From Acidobacteriota bacterium (lineage in GTDB: Bacteria; Acidobacteriota; Vicinamibacteria; Vicinamibacterales; UBA2999): a stretch of 5,518 nucleotides of DNA. Where the stretch lies: assembly GCA_020851835.1 (NCBI GenBank), contig JADZBZ010000494.1, positions 1 to 5,518 on the forward strand. Reading direction: 5' to 3'. Of this stretch, positions 1-5,518 are shown piece after piece. A program made the position numbers and the translations under genes. The notes beneath the pieces were generated by a model. It had not been told where the DNA came from. It did no database searches and saw only the letters and a program-made list of their open reading frames with translations. Within the stretch, counting starts at the first letter, position 1, and each line of letters starts with the position of its first letter.

Positions 1-2085
1 GGCGCGCAGCATCTCCCAGGGTGGATTGCCCAGCACGGCGTCGAAACCGGCGTCGGGGCGCGGTCGGCCGGCGGCGTCGACGAACACCTCGGGAAACGCC
101 AGTTCCCAGTGGAACGCGCCGTGCGTGTGTGCCTGCGACAGCGCCCGCGCCGCCAGGGCCCGCAGCTGGCGCGCGGGCAGCGACGTGGCCTGTCCGGCGA
201 GGTGGCCCTGCAGTTCGCGGTACATCGCCGGGCCCGGGCCCGAGCGCCCGTCGAGCGCGAGGCCGCACCAGAGATCCGCGGCCCGGGTCCAACGCGCGCC
301 GAGGCCGTCGTCGGACTGGAGGCGATCGAGGCGCCGCTCCTTCTGGCGGACGTCCGCGGGCGAGGCCGACGGGTCGAGCGCGAGCCTGAGACGTTCGGGA
401 ACCACTGCTCGCGCGAGCGCCTCGGCGGCTTGGCTGTCGAACAGTTCGAGCTGGGCGTCGTCTGGTTGATGCCCGCGGGCTGGGGCACGCGGCGGCCGCG
501 GCAGGTCTGCCAGACGGGCGCCCACAAGGCTGTTGCCCGTGACCAGGTGGTGATCGAGAAAGGTAAGCGGCCGGCCGTCGGCCAGCGTGGTGAGCCATAG
601 CGACAGGCGGGCGAGCTGCACGGCGGTGGGGTTGAGATCGACGCCGAACAGGCACCGCTCGGCCACGGTTCTCGACAGCTCGGCGCGCCCGTCTTCCGAC
701 GCGTCGCGCTCGGCCCAGGCACCTTCGGCCACGCGTACCTGTTCGAGCCGCTCGGCCAGGAAGCGGCAGGCGGAGACGAGGAACGCGCCGCTCCCCATCG
801 CCGGATCGAGAACTCGAAGGCGGAGTATGTCGTCCGTCGAGCGCCCCTCGACGAGTGGTCCGAGGGTGCGCCGCACGAGGAAGTCGGTGATGGCCCGGGG
901 CGTGTAGAAGCTCCCGCTGGTCTTGCGATCGATGGCGGTGGGCCGCAAGCGCAGGTGCGGGCCGGCGCGCACGGGCTCGTAGTCCAGCACGCGCTCGTAC
1001 ACGGCGCCCAGCTGCTCCACGCCCAGATCGTGAAACGCAATCGGCCGGCGTCCCCGGCGGTCACTCGTCGTTCCAAGCGCGAGCACGGCGCGGACGGCCA
1101 CCGGGTCGGGCACACGCTGCCGTTCGCCGAGCGGCGTACGCGCCGGCGCAAACAGCCGGCCGTTGAAGGCCGTCACCCTGAGGTCGCCGGTGTGCCAGCC
1201 TGCGTGCGCGAGGCGCGCCATCGCCTGCACCGCGGCCCACACGCCGCGCGAATCGGGTCGCGCCATGACGCGCCGCCGCAACCTGTCGATGCTGTAGGCG
1301 TCGCGGTAGACCCGGTGCCACACGGGCAGCAGGTGCCGCGCCTCGGCGAAGAACAGGAAGAGCAGCCGGTACACTACGGTCAACGCCTGCTCGAGGACGA
1401 GTGCCGCGTGGTCGGTTCCGCGTCTGCCCCTGGCGCCGGCGTGGTCGAAGGCGACGACCAACTCCGCCAGCGCCTCGAGCACGCCGTCACCAAGCGCGGC
1501 GCAGACGCTGGCACCCGCACGATCCGACGCCGCCACGTGGCCGGCCAGCGCTCCGTCACCCTCTGCGCCGAGCACGTCGGCCCGGGCCAGCCGCGCCAGC
1601 GCGAGCGTGGCCCGCTCATCGCGCAGCACCTCCTCGAACTCGAACGTGAGCAGCCGCCTCGTCCAGGGCCGCGTGCCGTCGACAATGGCCAGCGCGCGTC
1701 CGTTGATTACCAGAGCCCAGGGCAGCCGTGTCGCGACGCTCGAACGAAGGGCGAGCCGCCACGTGCCGGCGATGGGGAAGCCCCAGGCCGTGCTGAGCAG
1801 GGCCGCGACCGGCACGTCGTCGCGCGCCAGGACGGCCGCGTGACCCCAGGCCTGCGGCTCGACTCGGGCCACGGTGAAACCCAGGTGTTCGACGAGCGGA
1901 CGGGTGGCCACGTCGAACACCGCGCGCGGCGCCGACGCCGGCCCCAGCGCCTGCCCGGCGCGCCGCCACCAGCGCGCGAGACCGTGCACCCAGGCCCGAT
2001 CGATCCCATCGCCTGGCAGAGCGTCCACGACCTCCGCGAGGTGCTCGCTCGACAAGAGATCGCCCGTGATACCGGGAATCGTCAT
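1..2085 (-). CDS. Eco57I-type N6-adenine DNA methyltransferase (DrmMI-like), C-terminus off the left edge
   Basis: The product is predicted to transfer a methyl group from S-adenosylmethionine to adenine N6 in DNA, protecting host sites in a restriction-modification or DISARM-like system. The visible 695 residues read without a stop to position 1. An N-terminal region (about 55-160) has the layout of the nuclease-like domain of large type IIG/DrmMI enzymes, with WALVING at 123-129 and a TFEFEEVL segment near 147-154. A helical segment YRLLFLFFAEARHLLP (239-254) and FNGRLF are family hallmarks. The methylase core follows: GSFYTP (391-396), SAM-binding motif I DPAMGSGAF (427-435), FGVDLNP (480-486), TGNSLVG, and the catalytic motif IV NPPW (687-690). 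Family members usually exceed 900 residues, so the target-recognition region is probably missing. The ATG overlaps the helicase stop as ATGA, which implies co-translation. I see the motifs directly; the family is well known; the defence role and DrmMI kinship are inferred. A stand-alone type IIG-like enzyme is the main alternative. Confidence 0.93.
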   Translation of the reverse strand, partial: MTIPGITGDLLSSEHLAEVVDALPGDGIDRAWVHGLARWWRRAGQALGPASAPRAVFDVATRPLVEHLGFTVARVEPQAWGHAAVLARDDVPVAALLSTAWGFPIAGTWRLALRSSVATRLPWALVINGRALAIVDGTRPWTRRLLTFEFEEVLRDERATLALARLARADVLGAEGDGALAGHVAASDRAGASVCAALGDGVLEALAELVVAFDHAGARGRRGTDHAALVLEQALTVVYRLLFLFFAEARHLLPVWHRVYRDAYSIDRLRRRVMARPDSRGVWAAVQAMARLAHAGWHTGDLRVTAFNGRLFAPARTPLGERQRVPDPVAVRAVLALGTTSDRRGRRPIAFHDLGVEQLGAVYERVLDYEPVRAGPHLRLRPTAIDRKTSGSFYTPRAITDFLVRRTLGPLVEGRSTDDILRLRVLDPAMGSGAFLVSACRFLAERLEQVRVAEGAWAERDASEDGRAELSRTVAERCLFGVDLNPTAVQLARLSLWLTTLADGRPLTFLDHHLVTGNSLVGARLADLPRPPRAPARGHQPDDAQLELFDSQAAEALARAVVPERLRLALDPSASPADVRQKERRLDRLQSDDGLGARWTRAADLWCGLALDGRSGPGPAMYRELQGHLAGQATSLPARQLRALAARALSQAHTHGAFHWELAFPEVFVDAAGRPRPDAGFDAVLGNPPWEMLRA

Positions 2086-4460
2086 GGTCCGTCCCAATCG
2101 AGCGGCAACACGACGAGCACGCACGTGTCGATGTCGCCGGTATCGTCGGCCGCCGTGGTCGCCACCTGCCGCAGGTGATCGTCGAGCAAGGCCACGACGG
2201 CGGCGCGGGCCTCGGCATCGCGAACAGCCCGGCGATCGAACAGGGAGGGTTGAACCGGAGTCGGAGATCCCGCCGCGAGGCCTCGCCTGATGGCCTCGAC
2301 CCGAGCCGACAGCTCACGCCAGCGGGGGACTTCGCCCGCCGCCGATCGCGCCGCCGCGCGGGCGGCCCGGTGCACGTCTGCTGCGCGAGCCACCTGGCGG
2401 CACACCGCCTTCCACGCGCGGCGGTCGTGCGGCCCGTACGCCAGGTGAACCTGGAGGGGCACCACCGTAGACCACGCCAGGCGCCCCGCGCGGGCCGCGC
2501 TCACCTCGACGAGCACCGCCAGGCGCACGGGGCGCGTGCGCCGACGCGGCCAGGCCCAGCACGGTTCGGGTGGCGCCAGGCCGGCGCGGCTCGTCAGCCT
2601 GCGGAACTCCACGAGGCGGTGGGCTTCGCGCAAGGCCGCTGCATCAGCCGCCGGCGCCAGGGCCGCGGGCGAAGCGATGAGGCACTCGGCGCCATCCAGT
2701 ACCGCCGCCTCGAGCGCCGGACCGGCCGGCAGGCTCGCCAGCCGCGCCAGTTCGTCGCGCGAGCGCGCCGAGCGCGCGAGCATCCGGGCGAGGACCGTGT
2801 CTTCGAAGGTGCCCTTCGCGGTGAGGTGGACGGCATGCACGGCGCGCGTCTGGCCGAGCCGGTCGACGCGGCCGATGCGCTGCTCGAGCCGCTGCGGGTT
2901 CCACGGCCACTCCACAGTCACGACGATGCGGGCGCGCGTCTGGAGGTTGAGGCCCTCGCCCGCGACATCGGTGGCCAGCAGCACCGTGGCACGTCCTCCC
3001 AGGAAGTCGGCGAGCGCGCGCCGGCGCTCGGCGGCGCCAAGCCCGCCGTGCAGGCAGGCGACCTCGCGATCGCTCTCGAGCGCGGCGCGACAGGCCTCGA
3101 GCGTATCGCGGAACTCGGTGAACACCACGGCCGGCTCGCCCAGGCGGGCGAGCAGACGCCGCAATCGAAGGAGTTTCGACGGCCGCGCGCGGGCGGCGCG
3201 CGCCAGTGCGGCCAGCTCTCGCAACCGCTCGCTCTCACCGCTTCCCGGCGGGAGGCCGGGCACGCCGATCCAGGCGTCCTCGGGGATGTCGCCCTGGTCT
3301 GGCTCTTCCCAGGGCAGGGCGGGTTGAGCCGTCTCACCGCCGGGCGGTTCGCCCGCCAGTGCGGCCAGCCGGCGCAGCAGCGTGCACTCCGCCGCCCACG
3401 CGCTCGAGCTGGCGCGCCGCACCAGCACACCGGCCACCAGGCGCACACCGGGTCGCGCGCCCAGAGGGCCATGGCAGATGGCGCGCGCATAGCCGAGCAG
3501 GCCCTCCACGAGCGCCAGTTCCGCCGCGGTCGGAGTCACGGCCAGCACCGTGGAGCGCCGCCGCCGGTGAACGCCAGCCTCGGCCGGCGTGCGCCTGAAC
3601 ACCCGCATGGGCGGCTCGGCGGCATCGCCCGTGGAGCCGAGCTCGACCAGCGCCCGAAACGCGCCGACGTCGCCGCTGTGCGGCGTGGCCGAGGCCAGCA
3701 GCAACCAGGGCGCTCGTCGCGCGAAGCGCGCGACCACGGCGGCTCGGTCGCTGCCTGGCGTGAGGTGGTGGGCCTCGTCCACGATCAGCAGATCGAGGGG
3801 CACGGCCTCGACGGCCGCGCGCACCTCGGCGCGCTTCACGAAGTCGATGGACGAGACGACGACCGGCGCGCTCGTCCAGGGGTTCGCGCCGCCTCCGCGC
3901 GCGCGGTGGCAAGCGGTGATGGCGGCAGGATCGAGAATCGCGACCTCGAGGCCCAGGCGGTCGCCCAGTTCGGTGGCCCAGGTGTCGCGCAGTGCCGGCG
4001 GGGCCAGGACGAGGGTGTGCCTGGCCAGACCTCGCGCGGCCAATTCGGCCGCGATGAGGCCAGCCTGCAGCGTCTTGCCGAGGCCGACGGCATCCGCGAG
4101 CAGGACGCGCGGTGTGCCGTCCAGCACCGCGAGGGCCGGCGCGAGTTGCCACGCGTGCAGGTCAAACCGGCCCTCCACGGCCGTCCACAGGCCCGAAGGC
4201 GGGCGGCTGCGCGCAAGCGCCAGGAGAGCCGTGCGAATGGCAGACCGACGGCGCCGCCATGCGAGCTCCTGCGGGAACACGGGTTCGATAGTGTCGAACG
4301 GTGAGATGAGGGTGGTGCGCTGTCCCCGGTTGCCGCGTCCGCGGCCCTCGAGGGCGACGAACACGCCGGCGTCGAAGTGTTCCGATCCGGCAATCGACCA
4401 GAGGTCGCCGCGGGCGGTGACCGTCGTGCCCGCGCGCATCCTGGTGCGCAGTTGCTGCAT
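2082..4460 (-). CDS. SNF2/RapA-like superfamily 2 DNA helicase (DrmD-like), complete
   Basis: This is an ATP-dependent DNA translocase of the SNF2/HepA family, 792 residues from the chosen start. An N-terminal stretch (about 5-62, up to SPFDTIEPV) looks like the small beta-barrel that precedes the helicase core in RapA-like proteins. RecA domain 1 has Walker A in DAVGLGKT (123-130), Walker B as DEAH (228-231) and motif III SAT in SATPHSG (257-263). Domain 2 has TEFRDT (448-453), ATDVAGEGLNLQ (496-507) and the arginine-finger motif QRIGRVDRLGQ (527-537). The C-terminus carries QPSLFDRRA (about 737-745). No nuclease motif is visible. All motor motifs look intact. The gene precedes the methyltransferase with a 4-base ATGA overlap, so the two proteins probably act in one system, as drmD and drmMI do in class 1 DISARM. 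The ATG at 4460 is preferred over an in-frame TTG at 4535 because a purine-rich GGGGAAGG lies just before it and homology-like sequence begins there. DrmD proteins I know of are usually longer, so exact family assignment is uncertain. Confidence 0.92.
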   Translation of the reverse strand: MQQLRTRMRAGTTVTARGDLWSIAGSEHFDAGVFVALEGRGRGNRGQRTTLISPFDTIEPVFPQELAWRRRRSAIRTALLALARSRPPSGLWTAVEGRFDLHAWQLAPALAVLDGTPRVLLADAVGLGKTLQAGLIAAELAARGLARHTLVLAPPALRDTWATELGDRLGLEVAILDPAAITACHRARGGGANPWTSAPVVVSSIDFVKRAEVRAAVEAVPLDLLIVDEAHHLTPGSDRAAVVARFARRAPWLLLASATPHSGDVGAFRALVELGSTGDAAEPPMRVFRRTPAEAGVHRRRRSTVLAVTPTAAELALVEGLLGYARAICHGPLGARPGVRLVAGVLVRRASSSAWAAECTLLRRLAALAGEPPGGETAQPALPWEEPDQGDIPEDAWIGVPGLPPGSGESERLRELAALARAARARPSKLLRLRRLLARLGEPAVVFTEFRDTLEACRAALESDREVACLHGGLGAAERRRALADFLGGRATVLLATDVAGEGLNLQTRARIVVTVEWPWNPQRLEQRIGRVDRLGQTRAVHAVHLTAKGTFEDTVLARMLARSARSRDELARLASLPAGPALEAAVLDGAECLIASPAALAPAADAAALREAHRLVEFRRLTSRAGLAPPEPCWAWPRRRTRPVRLAVLVEVSAARAGRLAWSTVVPLQVHLAYGPHDRRAWKAVCRQVARAADVHRAARAAARSAAGEVPRWRELSARVEAIRRGLAAGSPTPVQPSLFDRRAVRDAEARAAVVALLDDHLRQVATTAADDTGDIDTCVLVVLPLDWDGP

Positions 4461-4462
4461 GG

Positions 4463-4470
4463 CCTTCCCC
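4463..4470 (-). promoter_or_regulatory. Probable ribosome binding site of the helicase gene
   Basis: On the minus strand GGGGAAGG lies 2 bases before the ATG at 4460. The spacing from the 3' end is short, but the purine run is the only Shine-Dalgarno-like sequence near any candidate start. The TTG at 4535 and the ATG at 4442 have none. This decides the start chosen for the helicase. Confidence 0.4.
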
Positions 4471-4488
4471 GGTCGCGCATGGCAGAAA

Positions 4489-4503
4489 CCGCGACGATCG
4501 CGG
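4489..4503. promoter_or_regulatory. Short perfect inverted repeat upstream of the helicase gene, possible operator
   Basis: CCGCGA, a 3-base spacer CGA, then TCGCGG form a perfect 6-bp inverted repeat. It lies about 30-45 bases before the helicase ATG, in the roughly 80-base gap (4461-4539) between that ATG and the hairpin. A regulator could bind here, but a 6-bp G+C-rich repeat is not rare by chance in this DNA. The gap shows no convincing -35/-10 pair; TTGCCT at 4535-4530 is the best -35-like hexamer and has no good partner. Confidence 0.2.
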
Positions 4504-4539
4504 CGATTCCCGCGCGTTGGTCGGGGAGAAGGCAAGGTG

Positions 4540-4565
4540 GATGCCCGGCCTGGCGGCCGGGCATC
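4540..4565 (-). terminator. Perfect 11-bp hairpin after the small ORF, probable terminator
   Basis: GATGCCCGGCC, a 4-base loop and GGCCGGGCATC form a perfect 11-bp G+C-rich stem. It begins 3 bases after the TAG stop of the small minus-strand gene. The minus strand continues CACCTTGCCTTCTCC, which is pyrimidine-rich but not a real T-tract. The plus-strand side has no T-run. The position suggests intrinsic termination or 3'-end protection for the small gene, which would separate its transcript from the helicase operon. It could instead attenuate read-through into the helicase gene. Confidence 0.55.
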
Positions 4566-4568
4566 ACG

Positions 4569-4775
4569 CTAGCGCATGGATGGGCCGAGATGCGGAAGCC
4601 CGTCGGGCAGCACGCCGGCTCTGGCGGCCTCGCCGGCCGTGTCAGGAAGCATCGGGTCGGGGATGCCGGTCAGCCGTGTATACAACGCGGCCAGGCCGGC
4701 CTGCTGCGGGTCGTAGACGCCCCATTCGTCGACGGTGGGGCGCCGCGATGTGGAAGACGATGGTGTCGAGGGCAT
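4569..4775 (-). CDS. Small protein of unknown function, 68 residues
   Basis: I do not recognise this protein. It starts at ATG 4775, with GGAG (4789-4786) 10 bases upstream as a plausible ribosome binding site, and no earlier in-frame start was found nearby. The first 14 residues are rich in Ser, Thr and Pro and look disordered. A compact segment follows: DEWGVYDPQQAGLAALYTRL (16-35), an aromatic W-G-x-Y-D-P turn leading into a predicted amphipathic helix. The tail (about 37-68) is rich in Gly, Pro and Ala. There is no lysine or cysteine, no signal peptide and no membrane segment. The gene ends 3 bases before a strong hairpin, which supports a real transcript end there. It lies upstream of the helicase gene on the same strand and is divergent from the CpaE/TadZ-like gene, so its partner is unclear. 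It could be a chance ORF, though its start signal, downstream hairpin and non-random middle segment argue for a gene. Confidence 0.55.
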   Translation of the reverse strand: MPSTPSSSTSRRPTVDEWGVYDPQQAGLAALYTRLTGIPDPMLPDTAGEAARAGVLPDGLPHLGPSMR

Positions 4776-5038
4776 GCGTCGGTGACTCCGGGGGGCAGTG
4801 GGCCGTGCCAGAGCAAGGGGCGTACCGGCGGTGCGCGGTGCGCTCGGGCCGGAATGCCGGGCGATTCGCTCCGGGTCGGGCCGTTGCCTGCCGATGCACG
4901 CCGGGGCGCCGACGAAACTTGAGGTTGGCCGTTACGTTTCTGCAAGCCCATCCGCTCGCGCGCGCATGCCAGTGACGGCCTTCGTGGAGGCGGGGTTGGC
5001 TGAGGCTGCTGGCACACGGGTTGCCCTTCCCGCTCACC
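4776..5038. promoter_or_regulatory. Divergent intergenic region with a less G+C-rich patch, probable promoters
   Basis: This 263-base stretch separates the small minus-strand gene from the plus-strand CpaE/TadZ-like gene, so promoters for both are expected here. The only patch with clearly lower G+C is about 4911-4950 (around GAAACTTGAGG and GTTACGTTTCTGCAA). On the minus strand TTGCAG (4945-4940) followed 17 bases later by TCAAGT is a weak -35/-10-like pair. On the plus strand TTGAGG (4919-4924) is -35-like without a convincing -10. I see no coding sequence, RNA gene or clear operator here. Confidence 0.3.
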
Positions 5039-5518
5039 ATGACGGTTGCGTTCCTGGGTACGAAGGGCGGCACGGGTACCACCACGATGATGGTGAACAT
5101 CGGCGCCGAACTGCGTCGCGTCACGGGCCGGGCCACGGTGCTGGTTGACCTCAAGCCCGCCCCGGGCGACGTGGCGTTGTTTCTGGGCCTGCGGCCGCGT
5201 CACACCCTCACGCACCTGCTCGATCGCGTGGCCTGGCGCGACGCAGGGCTGCTCGGAGACTTCGTCTCGCCGCACCCCTGCGGCGTGGACGTGCTCGCCG
5301 CGGGCGAAGAATGGGGCCGGCCCTCGTCACGTGATGCGGAGGGTGTCGAGGCCACGGTGCACGCCTTGCGGACCACCCACGACCTGGTTGCCATCGACGT
5401 CGGGTCGACGCTGACGCCCGCCACCGCCGCCGCGTTGCAGGCCGCCGACCTCATCGTGCTGGTGGCCAACCCCGACGTGCCATGTCTGCGAAACCTGCAG
5501 CGGCTCACCGACGCCGTA
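5039..5518 (+). CDS. CpaE/TadZ-like MinD/ParA-superfamily ATPase domain protein, C-terminus off the right edge
   Basis: The first 160 residues are present. The N-terminus begins directly with the ATPase fold: strand TVAFLG, then the deviant Walker A loop KGGTGTTT (9-16), then the A' strand VLVDL (34-38) followed by GDVALFLGL. The Walker B-like strand is LVAID (116-120), and AADLIVLVANPDVPCLRN (135-152) follows, a pattern typical of CpaE/TadZ proteins that position Tad/Flp pili at the cell pole. CpaE proteins often carry an N-terminal receiver-like domain; none is present here. The signature lysine (K9) is kept, but the P-loop lysine position is Thr14 and the position of the second A' aspartate is Lys39, so ATP hydrolysis may be weak or absent. 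The frame opens after a TGA at 4973. ATG 5039 is the natural start because the beta-strand begins there, although no good ribosome binding site precedes it; TTG 5021 is an in-frame alternative. A flagellar FlhG-like or other MinD-family role cannot be excluded. Confidence 0.85.
   Translation, partial: MTVAFLGTKGGTGTTTMMVNIGAELRRVTGRATVLVDLKPAPGDVALFLGLRPRHTLTHLLDRVAWRDAGLLGDFVSPHPCGVDVLAAGEEWGRPSSRDAEGVEATVHALRTTHDLVAIDVGSTLTPATAAALQAADLIVLVANPDVPCLRNLQRLTDAV

Noticed and set aside
21..600. Several plus-strand frames at the left edge (122, 147 and 163 codons)
   Set aside because: They are shadows of the methyltransferase, whose minus-strand frame is continuous to position 1 and carries the NPPW motif there.
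955..2178. Long plus-strand open frame of 407 codons opposite the methyltransferase
   Set aside because: Its translation is Arg/Gly/Pro/His-rich with no recognisable motif, while the minus strand carries clear methyltransferase motifs. It is a mirror frame typical of high-GC coding DNA.
2175..4304. Long plus-strand open frame of 709 codons opposite the helicase
   Set aside because: Low-complexity Arg/Ala/Gly-rich translation with no domain; the opposite strand encodes all helicase motifs in order.
4461..4535. TTG-initiated 25-residue N-terminal extension of the helicase
   Set aside because: The TTG has no ribosome binding site, the added residues are Arg-rich and unlike the family, and an ATG with GGGGAAGG just upstream lies at 4460.
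4828..4841. Tandem 7-base repeat GCGGTGC x2 in the divergent intergenic region
   Set aside because: Only two short G+C-rich copies with no further units; expected by chance in this composition.
4642..5275. Overlapping minus-strand open frames antisense to the intergenic region and the CpaE/TadZ-like gene
   Set aside because: The translations have skewed composition and no motif, and they overlap the recognisable ATPase gene on the plus strand and the small ORF.

Overview
The window is very G+C rich (roughly 70% by eye, not counted). It has dense coding, strong G/C third-position bias, and long mirror-image open frames opposite the real genes. This fits a high-GC bacterium such as an acidobacterium, a myxobacterium or a related soil lineage. 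That placement is an inference from composition and from the style of the Tad/CpaE-like gene; no taxonomic marker is present.

Layout. Positions 1 to 4460 are filled by two minus-strand genes. The upstream one (4460 to 2082) encodes a complete 792-residue SNF2/RapA-like superfamily 2 helicase. It runs directly into the second gene (2085 to beyond position 1) through an ATGA start/stop overlap. The second gene encodes a large Eco57I-type N6-adenine DNA methyltransferase. Its first 695 residues are in the window and reach the catalytic NPPW motif at the left edge; the rest, including any target-recognition region, is missing. Upstream lie an approximately 80-base gap with a small inverted repeat, a perfect 11-bp hairpin (4540 to 4565), and a small minus-strand ORF of 68 residues (4775 to 4569) that I do not recognise. 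A 263-base divergent intergenic region follows. At the right edge a plus-strand gene (5039 to beyond 5518) encodes the start of a MinD/ParA-superfamily protein of CpaE/TadZ type with unusual nucleotide-binding residues.

How it fits together. A SNF2-family helicase translationally coupled to a large adenine methyltransferase is the arrangement of restriction-modification-like phage defence modules. It resembles most closely the drmD/drmMI half of class 1 DISARM. None of the DISARM core genes (drmA, drmB, drmC) is visible, but the left flank is cut off. The pair is therefore either the edge of a DISARM-like locus or a two-gene system. The CpaE/TadZ-like gene is divergently oriented and probably belongs to an unrelated type IV (Tad) pilus or localisation locus. 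No RNA genes, CRISPR repeats, insertion sequences or attachment sites were seen.
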